Positions 11,304 to 22,132 of a stretch of 64,000 nucleotides of DNA are shown in pieces. Numbering within the stretch: position 1 is the stretch's first letter; each line of letters opens with the position of its first letter. A program made the position numbers and the translations under genes. This stretch comes from Streptomyces virginiae (GTDB taxonomy: Bacteria > Actinomycetota > Actinomycetes > Streptomycetales > Streptomycetaceae): positions 124,001-188,000 of the forward strand of contig NZ_JOAK01000009.1 of assembly GCF_000720455.1 (NCBI RefSeq), read 5' to 3'. The notes beneath the pieces were generated by a model that saw only the letters and a program-made list of their open reading frames with translations, made no database searches and was not told the origin of the DNA.

Positions 11304-13310
11304 TCAGTTCTCGGCGAGCACGACCACCCAGTCGTGCTCGCCGAAGCTGACCCGCTGCCGCTTGTCGGGATTGAGCCGGACGCCGTACGCGGGAGCCGTC
11401 TCGGTCTGTGCGCGCAACCGGTAGCCGACCGCGCACTCCCGGCGCCGGCGCGCCGACTCGACCACCGTGGCGAACGCGACCTCCCGGCCGGTCCGGACGT
11501 AGTCCGCCGCCGGCCGCAGGTAGAACTCGCTCCCCTCCGCCCGGAACAACTCCGCGAAGACGTCGGCGAGATGACCGCTCTCGGAGATCTGCGTCATCAG
11601 GAGGCTGATCAGACGGCCGCTGACGATGAAGTCGGCACCGGCCCGGGCGGGGGCGAGCAGCCGGTTGCCGTCGTCTGACATCTCGGTGGTCAGGGGGAGT
11701 TCGCAGCCGGCGGCCTCACCGATCGCACGCAGGTGCAGCAGCGTCACCAGGGTCCTGTCGTCCGTGCCGCTCCCGGACTCCGGAGCGGGGCCGGGCGGCT
11801 CCGCTCCGGGGGGTGCGGCGGCCGCGGCCGGGCCCTCGCGGTCCGTCTCGCCGATCACGATCACGCTGTCGTACGAGGGCACGTCCAGCTTGGCCAGGAC
11901 GTCCGGGTCGGTGATGTCCCCGCTGTGGAAGGCCACTTCGAGACGGCCGCGCGCCGCCGCGACCTCGGCGGCGGACCGCCGCGCCGCCCCGTCGCCGAGC
12001 GCGACGACGTCCAGGGTGGCGCCGGGGCTGACGAACTCGTCGAGCTGCTCGACGACGAGCGGTGCGCGCCGGTTCCAGCCGAGGAGGAGCAGCCGTTCGG
12101 CGTAGCGGGACCGGGGACGGGCGGTGACGATCGCGTCCTCGTCGACCCAGGGGCCCGCCGGCTCCGGCACGGCCGTGTCGTCGTCCTCGGAGACCAGGAT
12201 GATCCGGTCGCCCGCGTCGATCTCCGTACCGGTGTCCGGATTGAGCACGACGCGGCCGTCGGCGTGCAGCAGGCCGACCACCGAGGACGTGGTGTACGCG
12301 AGCAGGGCCTCGCCGAAGGTGCGCCCGGCGAGCCCCTGTGCGGTGGCGGTGTAGAACTCGTCGCCGTCGAAGTCCAGTAACTCCTGGTAGACGAGGGAGA
12401 GTCCGGGCTGGCGTGCGGTCTGGACGAGGAGCCGGGCGATGATCTCGTCGGCGCACAGCACGTGTCCGCCCGGTCCGGCCGCCAGCTTGGCCGTGAGGTG
12501 GTTGCGCGCGTCGCGGACCGCGGCGACCACCACCGTTTCGCGCGGCCGGGGGAGCGCGGCGTCGAGGGCGAGCAGGGTCTTCACCACGTGGGCGTCGCCC
12601 GCGTCCCCGTCGGGAGGCAGCACCAGGACCGCCTTCGACGTCTGCGGGCTCACCCGGGCCAGCACGGTCGGGTCGGTGGTGGGCCCGCTGCGGCAGATGA
12701 TCCGCGTGGTGCCCGTCCCCGTGCGGGTGCCCGGACGCGCTCCCGTGCTGCCGGGGCCCGGACGGACTCCCGTGCCGCCGAGGCCCGTGGCGATCTCGTC
12801 CTCCATGTCCACCTTGTCCTTCGGGGCGAGGACGGCGATCGCGCGACGGCGCTGGTTGGCGTTGGCCGCGACGAGTTCCGTGACCACCGGGAAGATCTGG
12901 TCGGACCAGCCGAGGACGACGGTGTGCCCCGCCTCCAGGACCGTTGAGTGCCCGCGCCGCAGCGACATGATGCGCTGGTTGATGCCGGTGGTGATCAGGC
13001 TGACCAGCGTCGACACGAACAGCAGGGCCACCAGGGCGAGCGTCACCGACGCCAGCACGTAGAGCGGGGAGCCGACCGCGCCACCGACCTTGAGGGTCTG
13101 CCCGACGCTGACCCAGACGGCCGTGAGCCGCCCCGAGAGGGTCGTGGGGGCGGCCCGGTCGGCCCAGACGAGGACCGCGCTCGCCGGGACGACGACCGCC
13201 AGGCAGGCCACCGCCAGCCACCCGATGAGCGGGGCGGTCCCGCCCGCCACCAGGTTGTCGAACCGGTACAGCAGGCGCAGCCGCAGGGACGTGGTGTGCT
13301 GCTGTGCCAT
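11304..13310 (-). CDS. CASTOR/POLLUX-related putative ion channel with RCK/TrkA-type domains
   Basis: 668 residues. Two or three membrane segments (about residues 20-45 and 70-110) precede a phrase typical of the CASTOR/POLLUX family (ADRAAPTTLSGRLTAVWVS; HTVVLGWSDQIFPVVTELVAAN). Two RCK-like Rossmann domains follow. Relatives are potassium- or calcium-permeable channels in plants; the actinobacterial versions are uncharacterised. A Gly/Thr/Pro-rich insert near residues 175-198 (VRPGPGSTGARPGTRTGTGTT) breaks the first RCK domain. GGAG lies 6 nt before the ATG. Confidence 0.85.
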   Translation of the reverse strand: MAQQHTTSLRLRLLYRFDNLVAGGTAPLIGWLAVACLAVVVPASAVLVWADRAAPTTLSGRLTAVWVSVGQTLKVGGAVGSPLYVLASVTLALVALLFVSTLVSLITTGINQRIMSLRRGHSTVLEAGHTVVLGWSDQIFPVVTELVAANANQRRRAIAVLAPKDKVDMEDEIATGLGGTGVRPGPGSTGARPGTRTGTGTTRIICRSGPTTDPTVLARVSPQTSKAVLVLPPDGDAGDAHVVKTLLALDAALPRPRETVVVAAVRDARNHLTAKLAAGPGGHVLCADEIIARLLVQTARQPGLSLVYQELLDFDGDEFYTATAQGLAGRTFGEALLAYTTSSVVGLLHADGRVVLNPDTGTEIDAGDRIILVSEDDDTAVPEPAGPWVDEDAIVTARPRSRYAERLLLLGWNRRAPLVVEQLDEFVSPGATLDVVALGDGAARRSAAEVAAARGRLEVAFHSGDITDPDVLAKLDVPSYDSVIVIGETDREGPAAAAAPPGAEPPGPAPESGSGTDDRTLVTLLHLRAIGEAAGCELPLTTEMSDDGNRLLAPARAGADFIVSGRLISLLMTQISESGHLADVFAELFRAEGSEFYLRPAADYVRTGREVAFATVVESARRRRECAVGYRLRAQTETAPAYGVRLNPDKRQRVSFGEHDWVVVLAEN

Positions 13311-13394
13311 GAGTACTCCCTCGTCTTCCGGGCTGCTAACCCGTGAGAGGCCCGGGGGTTACGGGCGGACCCGGCCGGAAGCGGTCACGGGCGC

Positions 13395-13976
13395 TCACGG
13401 GCGCAGGGCCGCGATGACCTCGTCGGTGGTGGTCACCCTGCCGATGCGCGGGAAGATCTTGCCGAAGGTGTGGGTGTGGGAGTCGGGGTCGGTGTCGGCG
13501 GTGGCGTCCTCCGGGAAGACCAGGTCGTAGCTGAGTTCCCACGCCGTACGAGCGGTGGACTCGACGCCGACGCTGGTGGAGATGCCGGCCAGGACGATGC
13601 GGTGGATGCCGCGGCGGCGGAGCTGGAGGTCCAGCTCGGTGCCGGTGAAGGCGCCCCAGTGGCGTTTGGTGACGACCACGTCCCCGAGGGCGGCGAGTTC
13701 GGCGGGGATCTCGGAGAACGCGGCGGGCGGCGCCGAGGCCGGACCCGGCCGGTCCACATTGGCGGTGGGCAGGTCCCCGCCGTCGGGCGACCAGGCCACC
13801 TTGACCAGGACCACGGGCAGCCGGTGGGCGCGGAACGCCGCGGCCAGCGCGACGCCCCGCTCCAGGACCTCGGGGGCGGGCCTGGTGGTGGGCAGGGCCA
13901 GGATGCCGGTCTGCAGGTCGATGAGGACCAGGGCGGTGTCCTGGCCGAGGGCGAGGCCGGTCGGGTCGGCGGGCAT
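13395..13976 (-). CDS. Isochorismatase-fold hydrolase lacking the nucleophilic cysteine
   Basis: 193 residues; AAGGAG precedes the ATG. The fold is clear: VLIDLQTG (the Asp of the triad), VTKRHWGAF (the Lys), and the GISTSVGVESTARTA helix. In cysteine hydrolases of this family the last motif reads TxxCVxxTA; here the position is glycine (Gly137). Isochorismatases of the PhzD/EntB type also do without the cysteine, so a hydrolytic rather than thiol chemistry is possible. It lies 84 nt upstream of the channel gene on the same strand. Confidence 0.85.
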   Translation of the reverse strand: MPADPTGLALGQDTALVLIDLQTGILALPTTRPAPEVLERGVALAAAFRAHRLPVVLVKVAWSPDGGDLPTANVDRPGPASAPPAAFSEIPAELAALGDVVVTKRHWGAFTGTELDLQLRRRGIHRIVLAGISTSVGVESTARTAWELSYDLVFPEDATADTDPDSHTHTFGKIFPRIGRVTTTDEVIAALRP

Positions 13977-14123
13977 GCGCTCTCCTTCGGAGCCGGGTGC
14001 GGTGGGGCCGCCACGGCGCGCGGTCCGAGGCCAAAGCCTGTCAGACGCGGCCGGACCCGGCCCGGCGGATCACCGGCATGTCGCGCACGACCGAGCCGCC
14101 GGCGAAGCCGATAGGATGCGAAC

Positions 14124-14732
14124 GTGAGTACGAATGCGGTGGAGGTGCGCCCCCTCCTGTCGACGGCGCTGACCGGCGCGGAGCTGCTGCGCTGGTACTG
14201 GACCCTGGCCGAACTGACCGAGCTGGCACGGCAGATGGGTGTGCCCACCCGCGGTGGGAAGGCCGCCGTCACCGCCCGGCTCGCCGCCGCGCTCGACGGC
14301 CGCCCCGAGCCCGCGGCCGCGGCGCCCGCCCCACCCCGCCGTGCGGGGCGGCAGCTCGCCGCCCCCGTCGACGGGACGACGGTGATCCCGGCGGGACAGC
14401 GCTGCAGCCAGGTGCTGCGGGAGTACTTCGTCCGCGAGATCGGCCCCGGCTTCCACTTCGACGCCTTCATGCGGGAGTACGTCGCCGGCCACGCGGGCCA
14501 CACCCTCGCCGACGCCGTCGAGCACTGGCACGCGACCCGTGCCCGGGCGGCCGAACCCCAGGAGGTCGGCGCCCAGTTCGAGTTCAACCGCTTCCTGCGC
14601 GACTGGCACGCGCACCACCCCGGCGGCGCCCGTACGGATGCCATGGCCGCCTGGCGGGCCCACCGGTCCCGCCCCCGCGACCGGGACACCCCTCGGGCCC
14701 CGGCCGGGGCTCCGCCATCGGCCGGTGGGTGA
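14124..14732 (+). CDS. SAP-like DNA-binding domain protein with DUF6434-like C-terminus
   Basis: 202 residues from GTG 14124. Residues 15-58 form a SAP/SAF-like helix-loop-helix (LTGAELLRWYWTLAELTELARQMGVPTRGGKAAVTARLAAAL). The C-terminal part (QVLREYFVREIGPGFHFDAFMREYV...FEFNRFLRDWHAHHP) resembles the DUF6434 module often joined to SAP domains. Function unknown, possibly DNA or nucleoid binding. A TAGGAT hexamer 7 nt before the GTG would fit a leaderless transcript. Confidence 0.7.
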   Translation: MSTNAVEVRPLLSTALTGAELLRWYWTLAELTELARQMGVPTRGGKAAVTARLAAALDGRPEPAAAAPAPPRRAGRQLAAPVDGTTVIPAGQRCSQVLREYFVREIGPGFHFDAFMREYVAGHAGHTLADAVEHWHATRARAAEPQEVGAQFEFNRFLRDWHAHHPGGARTDAMAAWRAHRSRPRDRDTPRAPAGAPPSAGG

Positions 14733-14807
14733 CGCGTCCGGACCGGGGCTCACGAGGATGATCTTCCGCATACCGTCCCACCCCACGCCGCGGACATACT
14801 GATCGCC

Positions 14808-15884
14808 GTGAAGACCGAACCCGATACCGACGCCAGCGGCCCCTCCGACGACGACACCGTCCTGTTCCACGTCGACGGGCGGACCGGCGTGGTCACCCTC
14901 AACCGCCCCCGGGCCCTCAACGCCCTCACCCACCCCATGGTGCTGCGGATCGCCGAGGCCCTCGACGCCTGGGCGGACGACCCCGCCGTCGGCCAGGTCG
15001 TGATCCGCGGAGCCGGCGAGCGCGGGCTCTGCGCGGGCGGCGACATCCGGGCCATCCACGACGACGCCAAGGCGGGCGGCACCGCCTCCGCCGGCTTCTG
15101 GCGCGACGAGTACCGGCTCAACGCCCGCATCGCCCGCTACCCCAAGCCGTACGTCGCCCTCATGGACGGCATCGTCATGGGCGGCGGCGTCGGAGTCTCC
15201 TCCCACGGCAGCGTCCGCGTGGTCACCGAACGCTCCCGCGTCGCCATGCCGGAGACCGGCATCGGCTTCGTCCCGGACGTCGGCGGAACCTGGCTGCTCG
15301 GCCGCGCCCCCGGCCGGCTCGGCACCCACCTCGCCCTCACCGGCGCCGCCGTGGGCGCCGCGGACGCGCTGCTCTGCGGGCTCGCCGACCACTTCGTACC
15401 CGCCGAGCGGCTCCCGGAGCTGACCGCCGCACTGGCCACGGCCCCCGCCGGCGAGGTGCTGCCGCGGTACGCCGCCACGCCCGCCCCCGGGGTACTCGCC
15501 GACGGGCGGTCCTGGATCGACCACTGCTACGCGGCCGGCACGGTCGAGGAGATCGTCGAGCGGCTGCTCGGCCGGGGCGAGCCGGCCGCCAAGGAAGCCG
15601 CCGAGACGCTCCTGGCCAAGTCCCCGACCGCGCTGAAGGCCACCCTCGCCGCCGTCCGCCGGGCCGCCGCCCTCGACACACTGGAGCGGGCGCTGGCGCA
15701 GGAGTACCGCGTCTCCTGCAACGCACTCACCACGCCCGACCTGGTGGAGGGCATCCGGGCCCAGGTCGTCGACAAGGACCGCGCCCCGCGCTGGTCCCCG
15801 CCGACCCTGGCAGAGGTCACCGAAGCCGACGTGGAACGCTTCTTCGCCCCACTCGGCGAAGACCACGAACTGCGACTGTCCTAG
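14808..15884 (+). CDS. Enoyl-CoA hydratase/isomerase family, 3-hydroxyisobutyryl-CoA hydrolase-like
   Basis: 358 residues, the length of 3-hydroxyisobutyryl-CoA hydrolases rather than of 260-residue enoyl-CoA hydratases. Crotonase oxyanion-hole segments are present (CAGGDIRAIHDDA and DGIVMGGGVGVSSHGS), with the hydrolase-type ETGIGFVPDVGGTWLL loop. The family hydrolyses 3-hydroxyisobutyryl-CoA in valine breakdown. It stands alone between the SAP gene and a convergent TetR gene, so no valine operon supports the role. Confidence 0.85.
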   Translation: MKTEPDTDASGPSDDDTVLFHVDGRTGVVTLNRPRALNALTHPMVLRIAEALDAWADDPAVGQVVIRGAGERGLCAGGDIRAIHDDAKAGGTASAGFWRDEYRLNARIARYPKPYVALMDGIVMGGGVGVSSHGSVRVVTERSRVAMPETGIGFVPDVGGTWLLGRAPGRLGTHLALTGAAVGAADALLCGLADHFVPAERLPELTAALATAPAGEVLPRYAATPAPGVLADGRSWIDHCYAAGTVEEIVERLLGRGEPAAKEAAETLLAKSPTALKATLAAVRRAAALDTLERALAQEYRVSCNALTTPDLVEGIRAQVVDKDRAPRWSPPTLAEVTEADVERFFAPLGEDHELRLS

Positions 15885-15887
15885 GGA

Positions 15888-15910
15888 GTGTCTTTCGGAT
15901 CTTGAGACAC
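15888..15910. terminator. Short inverted repeat between convergent genes
   Basis: GTGTCT (15888-15893) pairs with AGACAC (15905-15910), just after the hydrolase stop. It may be a weak bidirectional terminator. The wording also resembles ends of Streptomyces insertion sequences, but no second end or transposase is visible. Confidence 0.4.
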
Positions 15911-15923
15911 GCCCTGGCGGGTG

Positions 15924-16580
15924 TCAGGCGAGGCGGGTCTGGAGGCCGTCCAGGATCCGCTGGAGGCCGTAGTCGAAGTGCTCGTCGCGGAGCGCGCGCG
16001 GATTGCGCTCGCTCAGCCCGCCGCGGGCGATCCGCGAGAGGTGGGCCGCCTCGCCGCTCGTCGCGCCGACGACGTACGAGACGACGGCCCTCATCGCGGG
16101 CGCAGCCTCGCTCGCCGGGAAACCGGCCGTCTGGAAGAGTGCCAGCATCCGCTCCGACATGCGCATCAGGTTCGGGCCGAGGTGTGCCGGCCCCACCTGC
16201 CCGAGCACCGAGGCGACCCAGGGATGGCGCAGGGTCATCGCGCGCAGGTTGTGGCCGCTGCGCGAGACGGCCTCGCGCCAGTCGCCCGGCGCGTCGGCGG
16301 CGGGCACCACCAGCTCGCCGCAGACCTCGTCCAGGACCAGCTCGATCACCTCGTCCTTGCCGGTCACGTGCCGGTACAGCGAGGTGCCCGCCGCGCCCAC
16401 CTCGGCGCCGAGCTTGCGCATGCTCAGCGCCTCCATCCCCTCCGCGTCGAGCAACCGCAGCGCCGCCGCGACGATCCGGGCCCGGCTCAGCACCGGCTGC
16501 CGCTCCTTGCGGCGCGGACCCGCCCAGGCGGGGGCGACGGCGGGCGCGACGGGATCGTGGTGCTGCTCGTCTGCTGACAT
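15924..16580 (-). CDS. TetR-family transcriptional regulator
   Basis: 218 residues. The helix-turn-helix is SRARIVAAALRLLDAEGMEALSMRKLGAEVGAAGTSLYRHVTGKDEV (about residues 30-75). The C-terminal domain is of the tetracycline-repressor type (SGHNLRAMTLRHPWVASVLG). A perfect 12-bp inverted repeat 26 nt before its ATG is a candidate operator. Downstream on the same strand nothing follows; upstream on the same strand lies the UvrA-like gene. Confidence 0.92.
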   Translation of the reverse strand: MSADEQHHDPVAPAVAPAWAGPRRKERQPVLSRARIVAAALRLLDAEGMEALSMRKLGAEVGAAGTSLYRHVTGKDEVIELVLDEVCGELVVPAADAPGDWREAVSRSGHNLRAMTLRHPWVASVLGQVGPAHLGPNLMRMSERMLALFQTAGFPASEAAPAMRAVVSYVVGATSGEAAHLSRIARGGLSERNPRALRDEHFDYGLQRILDGLQTRLA

Positions 16581-16605
16581 GACGGCAGCCTAGCGGTCGG
16601 TGCGA

Positions 16606-16632
16606 ACGCCGTACGCATCGTGCGTACGGCGT
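16606..16632. promoter_or_regulatory. Perfect 12-bp inverted repeat upstream of the TetR gene
   Basis: ACGCCGTACGCA (16606-16617) and TGCGTACGGCGT (16621-16632) are exact reverse complements around TCG. It lies 26 nt before the TetR start and 23 nt after the uvrA-like stop, so it could be the TetR operator, the uvrA terminator, or both. Confidence 0.65.
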
Positions 16633-16655
16633 CCGTCGCCGCGTTGTCCGCCCCG

Positions 16656-18923
<2,268 letters not shown>

Positions 18924-18960
18924 GGAACTCCTCGGGGTGCGGCGTTTCGGCTTACTCTCT

Positions 18961-18998
18961 ACGCTATATATTATACGTTGTACTCTATACGGTGTAGC
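18961..18998. promoter_or_regulatory. AT-rich divergent promoter and TetR operator between uvrA-like and TetR genes
   Basis: On the minus strand a perfect TATAAT (-10) lies at 18975-18970 for the uvrA-like gene. Two direct repeats, ATACGTTGTA (18973-18982) and ATACGGTGTA (18987-18996), overlap the -10 and -35 regions, 14 bp apart. This island is the most AT-rich stretch of the neighbourhood. Repression by the divergent TetR protein is the natural reading. Confidence 0.7.
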
Positions 18999-19029
18999 CA
19001 ATTGTTGACGAAGGCTCGGAGGCCGGGAC

Positions 19030-19791
19030 ATGGTGAAGGACCGCAGCGGCGCGGGAGACCCCGTCCGCACGCTGGAGCTGCTGTGGCGCGAGCCCGGGCA
19101 GCCGGCGCAGCCCGCCCGGCGCGGCCCCCGGCAGGGCCTCAGCGTGGACGCCGTCGTCGCGGCCGCGACCGCGCTCGCCGACGAGGAGGGCCTGGCCGCG
19201 CTGACCATGCGGGCGCTGGCGCAGCGGCTCGGCGTGACGCCGATGACCGTCTACACGTACGTCCCCGGCAAGGCGGAGCTGCTCGACCTGATGCTCGACG
19301 ACGCGTACCTGCACATGGAACGCCGTCCCGCCGACCCGCGGGAGCCCTGGCAGGTCCACGTCGCCCGGGTGGCCGAGGACAACCGGGACCTCATGGTCCG
19401 CCACCCCTGGATCGCGGACCTGGCCGTCACCCGCCCGCCGCTGGGCCCCGGAGTGATCGGGAAGTACGAGTACGAACTGGCGGCCTTCGAAGGGATCGGG
19501 CTCACCGACACCGAGATGGACGCCGCCCTGACCCACCTGCTCGGCTTCGTCCACGCCAACGCCCTGGCCGCGGCCGACGACGCCGACCACAACAGCCGCC
19601 AGAGCCAGGAGGACTGGTGGGCCGTCAGCGCCCCCCTGCTGGAACGGACCCTGGACCCCGAGCGCTACCCGCTCGCCGACCGCGTGGGCAGCGCGGTCGG
19701 CGGCTACCACCCCCGGACGATCTGGTCCTTCGGCCTCCAGTGCGTCCTGGACGGCCTCTCCCACCGCCTCGCCTCCCGCCCCAACCCCTAG
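19030..19791 (+). CDS. TetR-family repressor, tetracycline-repressor type
   Basis: 253 residues; GGAGG at 19018-19022 precedes the ATG. The helix-turn-helix is LSVDAVVAAATALADEEGLAALTMRALAQRLGVTPMTVYTYVPGKAEL. The C-terminal domain (LMVRHPWIADLAVTRPPLGPGVIGKYEYELAAFEGIGL) is of the TetR_C type that binds drugs. It probably represses itself and the divergent UvrA-like resistance gene through the operator between them. Confidence 0.93.
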   Translation: MVKDRSGAGDPVRTLELLWREPGQPAQPARRGPRQGLSVDAVVAAATALADEEGLAALTMRALAQRLGVTPMTVYTYVPGKAELLDLMLDDAYLHMERRPADPREPWQVHVARVAEDNRDLMVRHPWIADLAVTRPPLGPGVIGKYEYELAAFEGIGLTDTEMDAALTHLLGFVHANALAAADDADHNSRQSQEDWWAVSAPLLERTLDPERYPLADRVGSAVGGYHPRTIWSFGLQCVLDGLSHRLASRPNP

Positions 19792-19794
19792 GTC

Positions 19795-19871
19795 GTGTCC
19801 GCAGGGTCCCGCCTGCGCGGCGGGCGGCCGACGCTACTTTGCGGACACTCTCCAGGTCATGTCCGCAAAGT
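19795..19871. repeat. Nested inverted repeats with three copies of a 13-mer
   Basis: GTGTCCGCAGGGT (19795-19807) faces ACTTTGCGGACAC (19836-19848), 11 of 13 matching as an inverted repeat. Inside lies a perfect CCCGCC/GGCGGG hairpin. A third copy, ATGTCCGCAAAGT, sits at 19859-19871. It fills the gap between convergent genes, so it may terminate both, or be the remnant of a small mobile element. Confidence 0.55.
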
Positions 19872-19935
19872 CCGCCCGGACGGGTGCTCAGGGCACGACG
19901 GCCCGCGCCGTTCGGGATCGGGCAGGGGCGCTGCG

Positions 19936-20844
19936 CTAGCGGTAACCGGTGGTGTTCGCCGGGAGGCCGGGGTCCTGGACCTCGACCAGGTAGCGCCAGG
20001 CGTCCGGGCGGCTGCCGTCCAGGTCCGTGAAGCCGTAGACCTGCGCCAGCTGACCGCTGGAGAGGGACCCGCCGTTCCAGCGGGAGACCTCCGGGTCCGC
20101 GGCCAGGGCCGCGACCGCGCGGCCCACGTACGCGGGGGTCTCGGAGATCGCGAAGTGCGGTGACTTGGTCAGCGCGTCCCGCCAGGTCTCCTCCGTCACG
20201 CCGTAGGCGTCGAGCATCATCTCCGAGCGCAGCCAGCCCGGCGTCAGCGCCACCGCCGTCGCCCCGCGCGGGCCCAGCTCGTGCCCGAGGGCGAACGCCA
20301 TGCGCAGCACCGAGGACTTGGCGATGTCGTAGAAGAAGGACACCCGGTAGTGGTTCGTGTTGTAGTCGGCGGTGCCGTCCGTCATCTCCACCACCAGACC
20401 GCCCGGCTCGCGCAGCAGCAACGGCACCGCGAAGTGGCTGGTGACGGCGTGCGTCTCCACCGCCAGCCGCAACAGGCGCAGCCCCTTGTCCAGGTCGTGT
20501 TCCCAGACGGTGCTGTCCCACTCGAACAGCAGCTCCCCGCCCCAGATGTCGTTGACCAGCACGTCGAGGCGGCCCTGCTCGGTGTCGATCCGCCGGACCA
20601 GCGCTTCGACCTCCGCCGGCACCAGATGGTCGGCGACCACCGCGATCCCCCGGCCGCCCGCCGCGGTGACCAGCTCGGCGGTCTCCTCGATCGTCTCGGG
20701 CCGGTCGTACTCCGAGCGCCGGCCCCGGGTGCTGCGCCCCGACACGTACACGGTGGCGCCCTGCGCCCCCAACTGGACCGCGACGCCGCGGCCCGCGCCC
20801 CGCGTCGCCCCCGCGACGAGGGCCACCCTGCCTTCGAGAGTCAT
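19936..20844 (-). CDS. Short-chain dehydrogenase/reductase (DHRS1-like)
   Basis: 302 residues. The cofactor motif is VALVAGATRGAGRGVAV (TGxxxGxG variant), followed by SGRSTRG which suggests NADP(H). The active-site tyrosine region reads NHYRVSFFYDIAKSSVLRM, with Tyr and Lys six apart rather than the usual four, as in DHRS1-like members. It is the last gene of a three-gene run with the MFS transporter (9 nt upstream). Substrate unknown. Confidence 0.88.
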   Translation of the reverse strand: MTLEGRVALVAGATRGAGRGVAVQLGAQGATVYVSGRSTRGRRSEYDRPETIEETAELVTAAGGRGIAVVADHLVPAEVEALVRRIDTEQGRLDVLVNDIWGGELLFEWDSTVWEHDLDKGLRLLRLAVETHAVTSHFAVPLLLREPGGLVVEMTDGTADYNTNHYRVSFFYDIAKSSVLRMAFALGHELGPRGATAVALTPGWLRSEMMLDAYGVTEETWRDALTKSPHFAISETPAYVGRAVAALAADPEVSRWNGGSLSSGQLAQVYGFTDLDGSRPDAWRYLVEVQDPGLPANTTGYR

Positions 20845-20853
20845 GCGCCGACC

Positions 20854-22113
20854 CTACGACGGCTCGCCCGCCCGCAGCCCGCCGGACACGGAGACCGCCG
20901 CCCCAGACAGCAGCAGCCCGACCGCCGCCACACCCAGCGCCGGGCCCGGCCCCCACATCGTCCAGGCGGCCCCGAACAGCAGGGACCCCGCGAACCGGGC
21001 CAGCGCCTGCGCCGTCTGGAGCACCGCCAGCCCCGTCGTGCGCAGTTCCGCGGGGACCAGCGGCGCGGCCGCGGCCATCAACACCCCGTCGGTGGCCGCG
21101 TAGAACAGGCCGAGGGCTGCCGGCACACCGACGACCAGCAGCGCCCCGGCCGGCAACGGGGCCAGGAGCAGCAGGCAGGCGCCGAGCAGAGCCGCGTGCC
21201 CGCCGAGGAAGACCCGGCCGCGCCCGACCCGGTCGGCGAGACGGCCCACGGGCACCGCGGCCAGCAGGAACACAGCCGCCGTACCGACGGGCAGCAGCGG
21301 GAACCACACGGCCGACAGCTCCAGCCGGCGTTGGAGCAGCAGGTAGAGGAAGGCGTCGCCGACGGTGAACAGGCCGAGCAGGGCGGCCGTGAGGCACAAC
21401 CGCCGCAGGCCGGCGATCCGCAGGAGGGAGCGCACGGGCCGCGGCTGCGGCGCCGCCGGCCGCGCGACCGCGGGCGCGGGCGCGGGGGCCTGCCGTACGA
21501 ACAGGGCGAGCATCACCAGGCCGAGGACGGCGACGCAGCAGCTCACGGTGAACACCGCCGCGTACCCGTCCACCGCCACCCACAGCACCCCGAAGGCGGC
21601 CAGCGGCCCCAGCAGCGCACCCGCCGTGTCGAGCGCCCGGTGCACCCCGAAGGCGCGGCCCTGCATCCCGGGCGGTACCGACAGCGAGATCAGCGCGTCG
21701 CGGGGTGCGGTGCGCAGGCCCTTGCCGGTCCGGTCGGCGGCGAGCACCGCCGCCACCGACCAGGGAGTGGTGACGGCGAGCAGGGCCGCCTTGCACACCG
21801 CGGAGAGCGCGTACCCGGTGCCGGCGACGAGCTTGTGGCGGCGGGTCCGGTCGGAGATCCGGCCGCCGACGAGGCGCAGCAGCGCGGTGGCGCCCTGGTG
21901 GAGACCGTCCAGGGCGCCGAAGGCGAGCGGGGACATGCCGAGTCCGGCCATCAGGTACAGCGGCAGGACGGCGGTGACCATCTCCGCGGAGACGTCCGTG
22001 ACCAGGCTGACCAGTCCGAGCGCGAACACCGTGCCGGGTACGCCCCGCAAGGGGCCCTCGGGGGCCGGGGTGTCCGCGGAGACGTCCGCGGCCCGGCTGG
22101 TCGACAGGTACAC
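20854..22113 (-). CDS. Major facilitator superfamily transporter
   Basis: 419 residues with about twelve hydrophobic helices. A cytoplasmic loop of MFS type (GRISDRTRRHKLVAGTGYAL; VGRLADRVGRGRVFLGG) occurs in each half. GTG 22113 is preceded by GGAGG. It is probably an exporter of a small molecule. It starts 19 nt after the phosphoesterase stop and ends 9 nt before the SDR, so the three genes probably share a message. Confidence 0.9.
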   Translation of the reverse strand: MYLSTSRAADVSADTPAPEGPLRGVPGTVFALGLVSLVTDVSAEMVTAVLPLYLMAGLGMSPLAFGALDGLHQGATALLRLVGGRISDRTRRHKLVAGTGYALSAVCKAALLAVTTPWSVAAVLAADRTGKGLRTAPRDALISLSVPPGMQGRAFGVHRALDTAGALLGPLAAFGVLWVAVDGYAAVFTVSCCVAVLGLVMLALFVRQAPAPAPAVARPAAPQPRPVRSLLRIAGLRRLCLTAALLGLFTVGDAFLYLLLQRRLELSAVWFPLLPVGTAAVFLLAAVPVGRLADRVGRGRVFLGGHAALLGACLLLLAPLPAGALLVVGVPAALGLFYAATDGVLMAAAAPLVPAELRTTGLAVLQTAQALARFAGSLLFGAAWTMWGPGPALGVAAVGLLLSGAAVSVSGGLRAGEPS

Positions 22114-22132
22114 GGATGCCTCCGGGGCCGGG

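Noticed and set aside
15888..15910. Insertion-sequence end
   Set aside because: Only one short inverted repeat is present, with no transposase or matching second end; kept as a weak terminator.
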